Made by a program: the position numbers and the translations under genes | Origin: FEN-33 sp963768775 | Lineage (GTDB): Archaea > Thermoplasmatota > Thermoplasmata > Methanomassiliicoccales > UBA472 | Assembly: GCA_963768775.1 (NCBI GenBank) | Contig: CAVYIY010000008.1 | Span: forward strand, 372,001-436,000 | Reading direction: 5' to 3' | Length of the DNA: 64,000 bases | Shown: positions 53,626 through 63,257 of the stretch, in pieces | Numbering within the stretch: position 1 is the first letter of the stretch | Layout of the letters: the number at the start of each line of letters is the position of its first letter | The notes under the pieces: generated by a model | Told to the model about the DNA's origin: nothing | Databases searched by the model: none | Seen by the model: the letters and a program-made list of their open reading frames with translations, nothing else

Positions 53626-54390
53626 ATGCGCAACATCTATTTCATCGGGACCGCTGGAAGCGGCAAATCGTCATTGGTGAGCGCCTTTCAGGAGTGGATG
53701 ACCCTCCAGGGCCTCGATTGCATCACCGTCAATCTCGATCCCGGGGTCGAGTTCATGCCCTACGAGCCGGACGTGGACATCCGCGATTGGGTGCGGGTGG
53801 GAGAGGTGATGCGCGACTACGGCCTCGGCCCCAATGGAGCGCAGATCGTTTGCGCGGACATGATGGCGTTGAACGCGAAAGAGCTCGCAGAGACCATGGA
53901 GACCTTCAAGACCCCTTACGCCTTGATCGACACCCCAGGCCAGATGGAGCTCTTCGCCTTCCGCCAGTCGAGCAGCATGATCGTCGACACTCTGGGGAAG
54001 GAGGACTCCTTCCTCGTTTTCCTCTCCGACCCCGCACTGGCGAAGACGCCGAACGGGTTCATCTCCACCCTGATGCTTGCCGCCGTCACCCACTTCCGCT
54101 TCGACATTCCCTTCCTTAATGTGCTCTCCAAGTCCGATCTGCTGAGCGAAACGGAGCTCGAAGCGCTAATGAACTGGTCCAAGGATCCGGATGCGCTTTA
54201 CGGTGCATTGACGGATGCGGACATGAGCGCGAGCACGGTGCAGAGCGTCGAGCTCCTCAAGGCGATGGAGAGCGTCGGCATGTACCGGGAGATAACGCCG
54301 GTCTCGGCCGAGATTCCTTCGGGCATCGAGGACGTCTACAATGCCATCCAGCAATCAATGGAGGGCGGAGAGGACCTCAGGAGCGACTGA
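53626..54390 (+). CDS. GPN-loop GTPase
   Basis: A 254-aa archaeal homologue of eukaryotic GPN1-3, small dimeric GTPases linked to RNA polymerase assembly. P-loop FIGTAGSGKSS, the defining G68-P69-N70 loop (DYGLGPNGAQ), DTPGQMELF and the SKSDLL base motif are present. It has its own short upstream region (53551-53625). Function in archaea is not established. Confidence 0.93.
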   Translation: MRNIYFIGTAGSGKSSLVSAFQEWMTLQGLDCITVNLDPGVEFMPYEPDVDIRDWVRVGEVMRDYGLGPNGAQIVCADMMALNAKELAETMETFKTPYALIDTPGQMELFAFRQSSSMIVDTLGKEDSFLVFLSDPALAKTPNGFISTLMLAAVTHFRFDIPFLNVLSKSDLLSETELEALMNWSKDPDALYGALTDADMSASTVQSVELLKAMESVGMYREITPVSAEIPSGIEDVYNAIQQSMEGGEDLRSD

Positions 54391-54400
54391 GCCGACCAAA

Positions 54401-54410
54401 GTATATTAAA
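54401..54410 (+). promoter_or_regulatory. TATA box of the zinc-ribbon gene
   Basis: GTATATTAAA; its centre is 27 bp before GTG 54432. Confidence 0.6.
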
Positions 54411-54431
54411 CGGCGATTGGGATTTCTCAGC

Positions 54432-54644
54432 GTGGGAAAAATCCTCTTCTGTCCAGATTGCGGATCGACCGAGATCTACTACGAGATTGGCGGGATCACT
54501 GGGACATATCATTGCCACAAGTGCGACTACATCGGTCCGTTGGTGATCGAAGACGAGTTCGAGGAGTCCGAGCTTCCCATTGAACGCAAGGACCAGGTAA
54601 AGAAGAAGAGAAGAATTGGCATCTTCAAGCGGAACCGTTCATAG
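54432..54644 (+). CDS. Small zinc-ribbon protein (70 aa)
   Basis: One zinc ribbon (CPDC near residue 8 and CHKC near 29) followed by an acidic segment and a very basic tail (KKKRRIGIFKRNRS). The GTG at 54432 fits a leaderless promoter. It resembles small archaeal transcription/ribosome-associated zinc ribbons, but no specific family is recognised. Confidence 0.78.
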   Translation: MGKILFCPDCGSTEIYYEIGGITGTYHCHKCDYIGPLVIEDEFEESELPIERKDQVKKKRRIGIFKRNRS

Positions 54645-54807
54645 AAGAGCTTCGTGCAATCGTCATCGTTCATTGAAATGATGTTTGCTTCAGCTGCAAC
54701 TTTCGTTGTCATTCAAGTCAAATTGCTCCCAGTCAAATGAATGATTCATATAACGCTCTTCAAAAAGGTTGAGAAAGTTTGATTATCCTAGATTCCAGTA
54801 TTAATGC

Positions 54808-56180
54808 GTGTCCGAATTGCTCTTGGTCATCGATCTCCAAGGCATTCCTTTGGAAGCTAATCAGCCATTAATCGATCTAATGGGATACAGTCGAGATGAG
54901 CTTTTTTCGCCAACATCCTTACAATGGTCCACCCAGACCAGCTTCAAAAGATGCTCGCTTCCATCGATCAGATCGTTAAGGTTGGTGCCCAAAAGCAGTT
55001 GGTCGAGTTCCAGTTAAGAAGGAAAGATGGAACTCTAGTAGAAATGGAAGTCAGCGGGTCACTGCTCTACCACGAAGGGGCTCCGCATGCCATTCAAATG
55101 ACAGCTCGCGACATCACAGAACGCAGGAAGATCGAGGAGACCCTAAAGGCATCGGAGTCTAAGTACCGAAGGCTGTTCGAGGCCGCGCAGGATGGAATAC
55201 TCATATTAAACGAAGCGACTGGCAAGGTCATCGATGCAAACCCATTCATACTTAGTCTGACCGAATATGCATTGGACGAGATCATTGGCAAGCAACTATG
55301 GGAGCTAGGTTTCATAGAAGACCAAGAGCTGTCGCGTAAGGCTTTCACCGCTTTGAAAAAGGAGGGGTTCATCAGATACGAGGACATTCCTTTGAGAACC
55401 AAGAACGGAAAACTCCTCAACGTCGAGTTCGTCAGCAATACCTATCAAGTGAATAACACAAGGATAATCCAATGCAATATCCGAGACATAACCGATCGGA
55501 AAAAGGCAGAGAAATCACTATCAGCCATCAATAATAAACTGAACATACTTGCCAGCATCACTCGTCACGACATTTTGAATCAAATAACCGTCGTGCTTGG
55601 ATACCTAGAATTGCAGAAGAATGCAACTTCGGAAGAAGCGAAAAGGGAACTTCTGGCGAAGGCGGAGCGCGCAGTCCTTGAGATCCAACGACAGATCGAA
55701 TTCACCCGTGATTATCAGCAGATGGGCACATCAGAACCAGCGTGGCAGAATCTTTCCGAGGTCATTCTCCAACTCCCTGCGGCGAAGGATATTAAGAACC
55801 TCCGGCTTGCAGATTGTCTGAATAAGATAAGAGTCTATGCAGACCCGATGTTGGGAAAGGTCTTCCTCAACCTCATCACCAATAGCATCAAGCACGGTGG
55901 AGGCGTGAGCGAGATAAGGATCAATTGTCTCGATCTGCGGGATGCTCTTTTGATAATCTACGAGGATAACGGGAAAGGCATCGAGGCAGGCCAAAAAGAT
56001 ATGATCTTCGAGAAGGGATTCGGTAGAAATTCAGGGCTCGGGCTCTTCCTTTCACGAGAGATATTGGCAATCACAGGGATCACCATAAAGGAGAACGGGA
56101 AAAAGGGGAAGGGCGCCAGGTTCGAGATGACCGTTCCAAGAGGAGCGTTCAAACAAATCGCAAATGAAAATGTTAAATGA
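54808..56180 (+). CDS. Soluble PAS-PAS sensor histidine kinase (poly-T frameshift)
   Basis: About 457 aa when repaired. Two PAS domains (LEANQPLIDLMGYSRDEL; GILILNEATGKVIDANPF) lead to a dimerisation/phospho-acceptor helix with the archaeal SITRHDILNQI motif, then an HATPase domain (NLITNSIKHGG, EDNGKGI, GLGLFLSREI). No membrane segment is present, so a cytoplasmic cue is sensed. The frame breaks in a run of six T (54902-54907): one more T restores it. No response regulator is adjacent. The stretch 54650-56200 is clearly AT-richer than its surroundings, suggesting transfer. Confidence 0.85.
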
Positions 56181-56243
56181 TAGAAAGGAAAATGATTGGT
56201 GTCTCTCGAACAAATCGCTTACACACGAGTTGAATCGGTCCGT

Positions 56244-57461
56244 TCAAGCGAACATTACACCGGCTTCGGTGCACTTGGGCGTCTCGGTGTCAAGCACCTT
56301 CGCGACGGCGCGCTCGAAGTCGCACATGGTTACCATGTCGCGGTTGTCGCGGATGGCGAACATGCCCGCCTCGGTGCAGATCGACTTGATGTCGGCCCCG
56401 GTGGCGTTCTCCGCTTTTACGGCCAGCTCCATCGGGTTGATGCCTGGCTCGATGTTCATCTTCGCCATGTGGATCTTGAATATCTCGGACCTGCCCTCGT
56501 AGTTGGGGATGGGGATCTCGATGATCCTGTCGAATCTCCCTGGTCTTAGAAGCGCCTCGTCCAGGATGTCTGGCCTGTTGGTCGCCCCGATGATCTTGAC
56601 GTCGCCGATGGGGTTGAAGCCATCCAGTTCCGCAAGGAGCTGCATGAGCGTTCGCTGCACTTCACGATCCCCCGAGGTCGCGACCTCTAGTCGCTTCGCT
56701 CCGATGGAATCCAGCTCATCGATGAATACGATGCTCGGCGCCTTCTCTTTCGCCAATTCGAAGAGCTCTCTGACCAGACGCGCTCCCTCGCCTATGTATT
56801 TCTGCACCAGCTCCGATCCGACGAAACGGATGAACGTCGCATTGGTCTGATGCGCTACGGCCTTGGCGATCAGGGTCTTCCCCGTTCCTGGGGGTCCGAC
56901 CAGCAGCACGCCCTTGGGCGGCTCTATACCCACCTTCTTGTAGAGCTCAGGTCTCAGCAGCGGGTCCTCCACCGCCTCCCTGACCTCGAGGATCTGGTCG
57001 TCCAGGCCACCGATCTCTTTGTAGGAGATGTTCGGCTTGTCGATGATCTCCGCTCCGATCACTATTGGATCGAGCGAGGGGGGCAGCACGCCCATCACGG
57101 CAAGGGTCTGCTTGTTGAGGGCGACCCGTGCACCGACCTCCAGGTCCTCTGAGGGCACATACTCTGAAGTGGAAACGATGAAATCTGGGCCAGTGGATGA
57201 TTTGACAATGACCCGGCCGTCAGCCAGAACGTCCTTGATCGCGCCGATGATCAACGGCGGGGACTTGAGCCGCTCCATCTCGGAACGCAGACGCTTGAGC
57301 TCCTTCTGCAGGCGGAAAAGCTCGCTCTCCACGTAGCGCTTCTCCCCTTCCACGCGCCTGATCTCCTCTAGCAGCTCTGTGTTCCTTCGCTCCAGGACCT
57401 CGATCTTTTCGCGCATCTCGTTTGCGAGTTCCTCAACCTGGGGCTCTTTCGTGGACGTCAC
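56244..57461 (-). CDS. pan: Proteasome-activating nucleotidase
   Basis: The AAA ATPase that unfolds substrates for the archaeal 20S proteasome, 405 aa. An N-terminal coiled coil (about 10-70) is followed by an OB domain and the AAA module: Walker A GPPGTGKT, Walker B IVFIDELDSIGAKR, arginine fingers in LRPGRFDR. The last residues are VMFA rather than the usual HbYX (e.g. L-Y-R). A minus-strand TATA (57486-57493) 27 bp from the ATG predicts leaderless transcription. Confidence 0.96.
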   Translation of the reverse strand: MTSTKEPQVEELANEMREKIEVLERRNTELLEEIRRVEGEKRYVESELFRLQKELKRLRSEMERLKSPPLIIGAIKDVLADGRVIVKSSTGPDFIVSTSEYVPSEDLEVGARVALNKQTLAVMGVLPPSLDPIVIGAEIIDKPNISYKEIGGLDDQILEVREAVEDPLLRPELYKKVGIEPPKGVLLVGPPGTGKTLIAKAVAHQTNATFIRFVGSELVQKYIGEGARLVRELFELAKEKAPSIVFIDELDSIGAKRLEVATSGDREVQRTLMQLLAELDGFNPIGDVKIIGATNRPDILDEALLRPGRFDRIIEIPIPNYEGRSEIFKIHMAKMNIEPGINPMELAVKAENATGADIKSICTEAGMFAIRDNRDMVTMCDFERAVAKVLDTETPKCTEAGVMFA

Positions 57462-57485
57462 CTGAGTCTATCTGACTCGTTCTCA

Positions 57486-57768
57486 ATATAAAGGCGTTAG
57501 CTATTTGAAGGCTTCGAAGACAATTTTTGTTTTTTCATTCCGAAATATCGGGGACGTCATCGAAATTTCGATTTCCTGGATGGGAATGCTTTCTTTTTAA
57601 GTCGACTGTCGACCGACTCGAATAATCCCATCTTCTTGAGTCCTCAATGGAATCGAAATCGATAGCGCTAATTCTTGCCTTGCCCAAAATTACCGCCAAG
57701 CGGGATTGTCGCTCTTCCGTCCACATTCTTGACGAGAATCGTCCTCTTCGCGGAAGCATTTATTAATC
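57486..57768. promoter_or_regulatory. pan-MBF1 intergenic region with promoters and palindromes
   Basis: This 327-bp gap holds the pan TATA (minus strand, 57486-57493), a perfect 14-bp palindrome ATCGAAATTTCGAT (57559-57572), a GTCGAC-T-GTCGAC pair (57601-57613) and the MBF1 TATA ATTTATTAATC (57758-57768). No convincing gene is seen in it. Confidence 0.5.
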
Positions 57769-57788
57769 GAATGGATGTTTGGAGAAAC

Positions 57789-58280
57789 ATGGGCGTTTGC
57801 GAGCTCTGCGGGAAGGATGTGCCCGAGACCAGGTCGACGTGGGTCGAGGGCACTCAACTGAAGCTGTGCAAGGATTGCCAGCGCTTCGGTGATAAGGTCA
57901 AGAGCGGGACTAACGAATCGCCGACCAAGGTGGTTATCGAGTCCCGCCTACAGCAGAGGGAGCGGCGCATGCGCAGCCGCGACATCTACCAAGAGGAGGA
58001 GGCCTTCGAATTGGCCGAGGACTACTCCAAGAGGATCAGGGACGGCCGCAATGCCAGAGGCTGGACCCAGGAGCAGCTGGGGGCGAAGATCAACGAGCGG
58101 GTGACCATCCTCTCGAAGATCGAGTCCGGCACGATGAAGCCGACCGACGACCTAGTGTCGAAATTGGAGAAGTCCCTGAACATCGTCCTGATCGAGAAGG
58201 TGCCGCTGATCAAGCCAGAAGGAAAGACATCAGGATCCGGCTCCTCGTTCACGCTGGGCGACCTGATTAAGAAGAAGTGA
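57789..58280 (+). CDS. mbf1: Archaeal MBF1-like transcription factor
   Basis: A 163-aa homologue of multiprotein bridging factor 1. The N-terminal zinc ribbon (CELCGKDV, CKDC) is specific to archaeal MBF1; the C-terminal HTH_XRE domain contains RNARGWTQEQLGAKINERVTILSKIESGTMKP. ATG 57789 is at the leaderless distance from the TATA; ATG 57771 is an alternative. It is presumed to modulate transcription or translation. Confidence 0.93.
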   Translation: MGVCELCGKDVPETRSTWVEGTQLKLCKDCQRFGDKVKSGTNESPTKVVIESRLQQRERRMRSRDIYQEEEAFELAEDYSKRIRDGRNARGWTQEQLGAKINERVTILSKIESGTMKPTDDLVSKLEKSLNIVLIEKVPLIKPEGKTSGSGSSFTLGDLIKKK

Positions 58281-58285
58281 TGCCC

Positions 58286-58753
58286 TCAGCGGGAAAGCAC
58301 TTCCCTTCTCACATTATCCACGTATTTCGCTATGTCGATGCCGCTGTCCTTGGCGACAGCTAGGGCGGCTATCTCGATGTCCACTCCCAGCCTGTCTTGG
58401 GCCTTGTTAATCCTGGAGACAATGTCCCTCTTGCTCTGTCCGGTGCTCTTGGAGACATCCTCCAGGATTAGCGAGAAGACGCTGACCTCTGGCTCGACGT
58501 CCCTGAGGATGTCTTTACACGGTTTGAACGATTGCGGGACCTCGATGTCCTTGTAGACGAAGGTGGGCTTCACGAAGCCCTCGGTGCGAGTAAGCAATCC
58601 TCGCTTGATCCCCATTTCTAGCAGCACCTGGGCCTCCTTAGGCGAGAACCAACGCTGGTCCATGGAAGCGGTGAAAACGAATTCCTTCTCAGTCAAGACT
58701 CCTTTCCCCTTGTTCTTGAACAGAAGTCCCAGGCACGTCTCCATGTCACCCAT
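58286..58753 (-). CDS. DUF2240 family protein (155 aa)
   Basis: An archaeal protein of unknown function. The N-terminal half looks like a winged helix (FVFTASMDQRWFSPKEAQVLLEMGIKRGLL), and the C-terminal half is helical with SKRDIVSRINKAQDRLGVDIEIAALAVAKDSGID. It is convergent with MBF1 with 5 bases between stops, so the two mRNAs may overlap. A nucleic-acid role is inferred only from the fold. Confidence 0.85.
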   Translation of the reverse strand: MGDMETCLGLLFKNKGKGVLTEKEFVFTASMDQRWFSPKEAQVLLEMGIKRGLLTRTEGFVKPTFVYKDIEVPQSFKPCKDILRDVEPEVSVFSLILEDVSKSTGQSKRDIVSRINKAQDRLGVDIEIAALAVAKDSGIDIAKYVDNVRREVLSR

Positions 58754-58962
58754 GATACCAACTTTCCCTTCGCTTGGTTATCGATGGCGTGAATAAAGAC
58801 TTCTCGCTTCTTCTCGCATTCGCGGGTCGCGTTTCCATTCCCGTTTGGCAACGATTGAGGGCCAATTGAGTCGCAAGGAACTTCAAGGTCTTACAGATGC
58901 GCTGGACGGTCTCCATTATCTCTACAAATCAATGGCATTCACGAATCGCGTTTCACCAACCG

Positions 58963-58970
58963 TTATATAG
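58963..58970 (+). promoter_or_regulatory. TATA box of the thermosome gene
   Basis: TTATATAG; predicted start near 58993, giving a leader of about 49 nt that ends in GGAGGT. The upstream 200 bp (58754-58962) hold no gene that I can see. Confidence 0.6.
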
Positions 58971-59041
58971 AAGAACAAACATCTCTTGCCGCTAGCTGAG
59001 AGCTAGGTAACTCCGTTTAATGGATATGTGGAGGTAATGAC

Positions 59042-60682
59042 ATGGGAATGGGTCAAACACCGATATTGATTCTCAAAGAAGGTACTAAGAGGGACAAGGG
59101 CAAGGACGCCCAGTACAACAACATCATGGCAGCCAGGGCGATCGCCGATGCCGTCAGGAGCACACTCGGTCCGAGGGGAATGGACAAGATGCTCGTCGAC
59201 AGCATGGGTGACGTCGTGATCACAAACGACGGCGTGACCATCCTCAAGGAGATCGACGTCGAGCACCCGGCAGCGAAGATGCTGGTAGAGGTGGCCAAGA
59301 CCCAGGACGAGGAGACTGGCGATGGCACCACCACCGCGGTCATACTGACCGGAGAGCTGCTGAAGAAGGCCGTGGACCTGATCGACGCCAACGTTCACCC
59401 CACAATCATCACCGCTGGATACCGCTTGGCTTCCATCAAGGCCCTGGAGGTCTTGGAGAAGGTCGCCATGAATATCGACATCAAGGACCGCCAGTTGCTG
59501 CGCGAAATAGCGATGACGGCGATGATGTCCAAGTCCGTGGTCGGAAGCCGCGAGCACATGGCCGATGTGGCCGTGGACGCCGTGATCAAGGTCGCCGAGA
59601 AGCTTGATGGAAAGTACTTCGTCGACACCGACAACATCCAGGTCGTCAAGAAGCAGGGCGGCTCTATGAAGGACACCGCGATGATCGAGGGGATCATCGT
59701 CGACAAGGAGCCTGTGCACCCGGCAATGCCGAAGAAAGTGGCAAAGGCCAAGATCATGCTGCTCGACGCCGCGCTCGAGATCAAGAAGACCGAGATCGAC
59801 GCCAAGATCGAGATCACCGAACCATCCCAGATGCAGGCGTTCCTCCATGAGGAAGAGCGCATGCTGCGTGACATGGTCGAGAAGATCAAGAAGTCCGGTG
59901 CCAACGTCGTGTTCTGCCAGAAGGGCATTGACGACCTGGTGCAGCACTTCCTTTCCAAGGAGCAGATCTACGCCGCACGCCGCGTCAAGAAGACCGACAT
60001 GGACAAGCTGGCCAAGGCGACCGGCGCCAACGTCATCACCAAGCTCGACGAGTTCGAGCCGGCCGATCTGGGGAACGCTGACATGGTCGAGGTGAAGAAG
60101 GTCCAGGACGAGGAAATGACCTTCGTCACCGGCTGCAAGAACGCCAAGGCCATCAGCATCCTGATCCGTGGCGGTACCGAGCACGTGGTCGACGAGATCG
60201 AGCGGTCACTGGACGATGCCACAAGTGTCATCGCGGTCGCGATCGAGGACGGAAAGATGGTCACTGGTGGAGGTTCGACCGCCGTTGAGCTCGCGCTCAG
60301 GCTGCGCGAGTACTCGTCCACCGTTGGTGGCAGGGAGCAGATCGCCATCGACGCCTTCGCTTCCGCACTGGAAGTCATTCCCACCGCACTGGCAGAGAAC
60401 GCCGGACTGGACCCGATCGACATCCTAATCGAGATGCGCAAGGCGCACAAGGGCGGGAAGGTCTACGCTGGTGTGAACGTCTTCAATGGAAAGGTAGAGG
60501 ACATGAAGAAGAACAACGTCCTCGAGCCATTGCGCGTCGGCAAGCAGGCCATCAACTCGGCAACGGACGCTGCGGTCATGATCCTGAGGATCGATGACGT
60601 CATCGCTTCGAGGGGCGGTCCGGGCGGAGCACCAGGTGGCAGCGGCATGCCGGGCAGCGACGAAGGCATGGACATGGATTAA
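59042..60682 (+). CDS. thsA: Thermosome (group II chaperonin) subunit
   Basis: A 546-aa ATP-dependent chaperonin subunit. Conserved features are RSTLGPRGMDKMLVDS, the ATP site VTNDGVTIL/GDGTTTAVIL, AGGSTAVELAL-like VTGGGSTAVEL, and the Gly/Met-rich C-terminal tail (GGPGGAPGGSGMPG) that lines the cavity. A strong Shine-Dalgarno (GTGGAGGTAATG) precedes the ATG. It lies next to grpE-dnaK-dnaJ, grouping both chaperone systems. Confidence 0.97.
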   Translation: MGMGQTPILILKEGTKRDKGKDAQYNNIMAARAIADAVRSTLGPRGMDKMLVDSMGDVVITNDGVTILKEIDVEHPAAKMLVEVAKTQDEETGDGTTTAVILTGELLKKAVDLIDANVHPTIITAGYRLASIKALEVLEKVAMNIDIKDRQLLREIAMTAMMSKSVVGSREHMADVAVDAVIKVAEKLDGKYFVDTDNIQVVKKQGGSMKDTAMIEGIIVDKEPVHPAMPKKVAKAKIMLLDAALEIKKTEIDAKIEITEPSQMQAFLHEEERMLRDMVEKIKKSGANVVFCQKGIDDLVQHFLSKEQIYAARRVKKTDMDKLAKATGANVITKLDEFEPADLGNADMVEVKKVQDEEMTFVTGCKNAKAISILIRGGTEHVVDEIERSLDDATSVIAVAIEDGKMVTGGGSTAVELALRLREYSSTVGGREQIAIDAFASALEVIPTALAENAGLDPIDILIEMRKAHKGGKVYAGVNVFNGKVEDMKKNNVLEPLRVGKQAINSATDAAVMILRIDDVIASRGGPGGAPGGSGMPGSDEGMDMD

Positions 60683-60731
60683 ACGCAAAACACAAAGGAG
60701 GGCTAACGCCCTCCTCTTCATTTCATAATGC

Positions 60732-60742
60732 TTTTAATTATA
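60732..60742 (+). promoter_or_regulatory. TATA box of grpE-dnaK-dnaJ
   Basis: TTTTAATTATA; 27 bp before about 60766, next to GTG 60768. Confidence 0.55.
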
Positions 60743-60767
60743 GGTCGAGCAACAATCGCATCTTAAG

Positions 60768-61352
60768 GTGACGGTCATGGTCGGCGGCGCTGGAGAAGGC
60801 CCGGCTGAAGGAACCGAGCCAGAAGAGGTGAATTCTATGTCAAACAGGCAACTTCAGTCCGAGGTCGAGTCGCTCCGTGGTGAAGTTGAATCGTTGAGGC
60901 AGGACCTGGAGAAGCAAACCTCGAACATGGCCTATTATCTCGACGCCACCAAGCGCATCCAGGCAGACTTCGATAACTACAAGAAGAGAGTGCAGCGCGA
61001 CAGAGAGGAGTACATCAAGCAGGCCAATGACAAGCTGATCTCTGAGCTCCTCGGCTTCGTGGACGACCTGGAGCGGGCGTTGTGCTCGCCGGGGAACGTC
61101 GACGACCTGAAGACGGGGCTCTGCCAGGTCCAAAACAATCTGCTAGCGCTCTTGAGATCATATGGGCTGAAGGAGATGCCGAGCGAGGGGGACTTCGATC
61201 CGACCCTGCACGAGGCGCTGTGCACCACGGAGGGGGAGGAAGGTAAGATATGCGAGGTCCTCCAGAAAGGTTATCTCCTCGGTCCTCGAGTAATCAGACA
61301 TGCCAAGGTCAAAGTAGGCAAGACATCGGAGAAAGGTGAAGAAAATGGCTAG
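60768..61352 (+). CDS. grpE: GrpE nucleotide exchange factor
   Basis: The DnaK cochaperone that releases ADP. A long N-terminal coiled coil (residues 25-60) leads to LDATKRIQADFDNYKKRVQRDREEY and the beta-wing domain FDPTLHEALCTTEGEEGKICEVLQKGYLLGPRVIRHAKVKV. GTG 60768 fits a leaderless promoter; ATG 60777 is an alternative. Bacterial-type Hsp70 machinery in archaea is generally viewed as horizontally acquired. It overlaps dnaK by 8 bases. Confidence 0.95.
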   Translation: MTVMVGGAGEGPAEGTEPEEVNSMSNRQLQSEVESLRGEVESLRQDLEKQTSNMAYYLDATKRIQADFDNYKKRVQRDREEYIKQANDKLISELLGFVDDLERALCSPGNVDDLKTGLCQVQNNLLALLRSYGLKEMPSEGDFDPTLHEALCTTEGEEGKICEVLQKGYLLGPRVIRHAKVKVGKTSEKGEENG

Positions 61353-63244
61353 AATCATCGGTATCGATTTGGGAACAAGCAATTCAGCGGCCGCAGTGAT
61401 GGAGGGAGGCAGGCCGACGATAATCCCCTCCGCAGAGGGAACCAGCCTGGGAGGGAAAGCGTTCCCGTCGTATGTAGCATTCACCAAGGACGGGCAATTG
61501 CTGGTCGGTGAGCCGGCCAGACGACAGGCGGTCTCCAATCCTGAGGGCACCATCGCGGCCATCAAGCGGAAGATGGGGACGGATTACAAGGTCAAGGTTA
61601 TGGGGAAGGAGTACACCCCCCAGCAGATATCCGCGTTCATCCTGCAGAAGATCAAGCGGGACTCGGAGGCGTATCTGGGGGAGCAGGTATCGAAAGCGGT
61701 CATCACCGTGCCGGCATATTTCAACGACAACCAGAGGCAGGCGACCAAGGATGCCGGCGCGATAGCCGGTCTGGAGGTAGTGAGGATAATCAACGAGCCG
61801 ACGGCGGCGGCGCTGGCGTTCGGCCTGGACAAGAGCGAGAAGGAACAGAAGATCATGGTCTTCGACCTGGGCGGCGGGACTCTCGATGTCACCATCATGG
61901 AGTTCAGCGCCGGGGTCTTCGAGGTCATCTCCACCAGCGGCGACACCCAGCTTGGTGGCACGGACATGGACGAGATCCTGATGAACTTCGTCGCCAGCCA
62001 GTTCAAGCTGGAGACGGGCATCGACGTCACCAAGGACAAGATGGCCCTCTATCGCGTTCGCGAGGCGTCGGAGAAGGCCAAGATCGAGCTGTCGACCACC
62101 CTGTCGACGGAGATCAACCTGCCATTCATCACCGCGGACGCGAACGGCCCGAGGCATCTGTCGATGACGATCAGCCGGGCGAAGCTGGAAGAGCTCATCA
62201 ACCCGGTGGTGGAAAAGTGCCGCGGTCCCTTGACGAACGCCATGAGGGACGCGAAGCTTACTCCGGAGAACATCGACTCGGTCATCCTGGTCGGAGGGCC
62301 AACGCGCATGCCCATCGTGCAGCGCTTCGTGGAGAACATGGTCGGCAAGGAAGATCCAGCGGGGCATGGACCCGATGGAGTGCGTGGCCATGGGGGCCGC
62401 GATCCAAGGGGCGGTGCTGTCTGGAGAGGTCAAGGACGTGCTGCTGCTCGACGTGACACCGCTTTCCCTGGGAATCGAGACGCTGGGCGGGATTGCCACC
62501 AAGCTCATCGACCGCAACACCACCATACCGACGAGGAAGTCGCAGATATTCTCCACGGCATCCGATAATCAGCCGGCGGTGGAGATACATATCGTCCAGG
62601 GCGAGAGGGACATGGCAGCAGACAACGTCTCCTTGGGCAGGTTCCAACTCACGGGCATAATGCCAGCGCCCAGAGGGATACCGCAGATCGAGGTCTCGTT
62701 CGACATCGATGCCAACGGCATCGTGAACGTGAGCGCCAAGGACCTGGGAACAGGCAAGGAGCAGAAGATTACCATCACCTCGTCCAAGAAGCTGAGCAAG
62801 GACGAGATCGAGAAATCGGTCAAGGAGGCGGAGCGCTTCTCCGAGGACGACAAGAAACGTCGGGAGAAGATCGAGACCATCAACCAGGCGGACACTCTGA
62901 TCTATACCACGGAGAAAACTCTGGTCGAGCAGACCGATAAGATATCCGCCGAGGAGAGGGAGAAGGTCCAGAAGGCCATCACCGAGCTGAAGGAAGCGAT
63001 GAAGGGCGAGGACCTAGCGAACCTCAAGGCGAAGATCGAGGCTCTGACCAAGGATATGTACGCCATCTCCACCCGCTTGTACTCCGAGGCCTCGAAGAAG
63101 GCCGGAGAGCAGCACGCGCAGGGCCCTGGAGGGCAGGGACCGCAGGGCGCCGGGCCGGAGGAAGCCCAGGGTCAACAGGAAAACGGTAAAGGCGAATATC
63201 GGGATGCGGATTATAAGATCGTCGACGAGGACGAAAAGAAGTAA
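61345..63244 (+). CDS. dnaK: DnaK (Hsp70) chaperone (one frameshift)
   Basis: The ATPase domain has IGIDLGTSNSAAAV, INEPTAAALAFGLD, FDLGGGTLDVTIMEF and VILVGGPTRMPIV; the substrate domain has DVTPLSLGIETLGG. An extra base at about 62352 breaks the frame after VENMVGKE; repaired it reads IQRGMDPMECVAMGAAIQGA. ATG 61345 has GGTGA upstream and overlaps grpE; GTG 61336 is an alternative. The C terminus is a Gln/Gly-rich linker ending DEDEKK. Repaired length is about 632 aa. Confidence 0.95.
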
Positions 63245-63257
63245 CGGACGTTAGCCG

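Noticed and set aside
57535..57759. 74-codon minus-strand frame in the pan-MBF1 spacer
   Set aside because: Arg/Ser-rich, no promoter at a fitting distance and no motif.
59003..60184. 393-codon minus-strand frame with many Leu/Asp/His
   Set aside because: It is the mirror of the thermosome gene, an effect of its codon bias.
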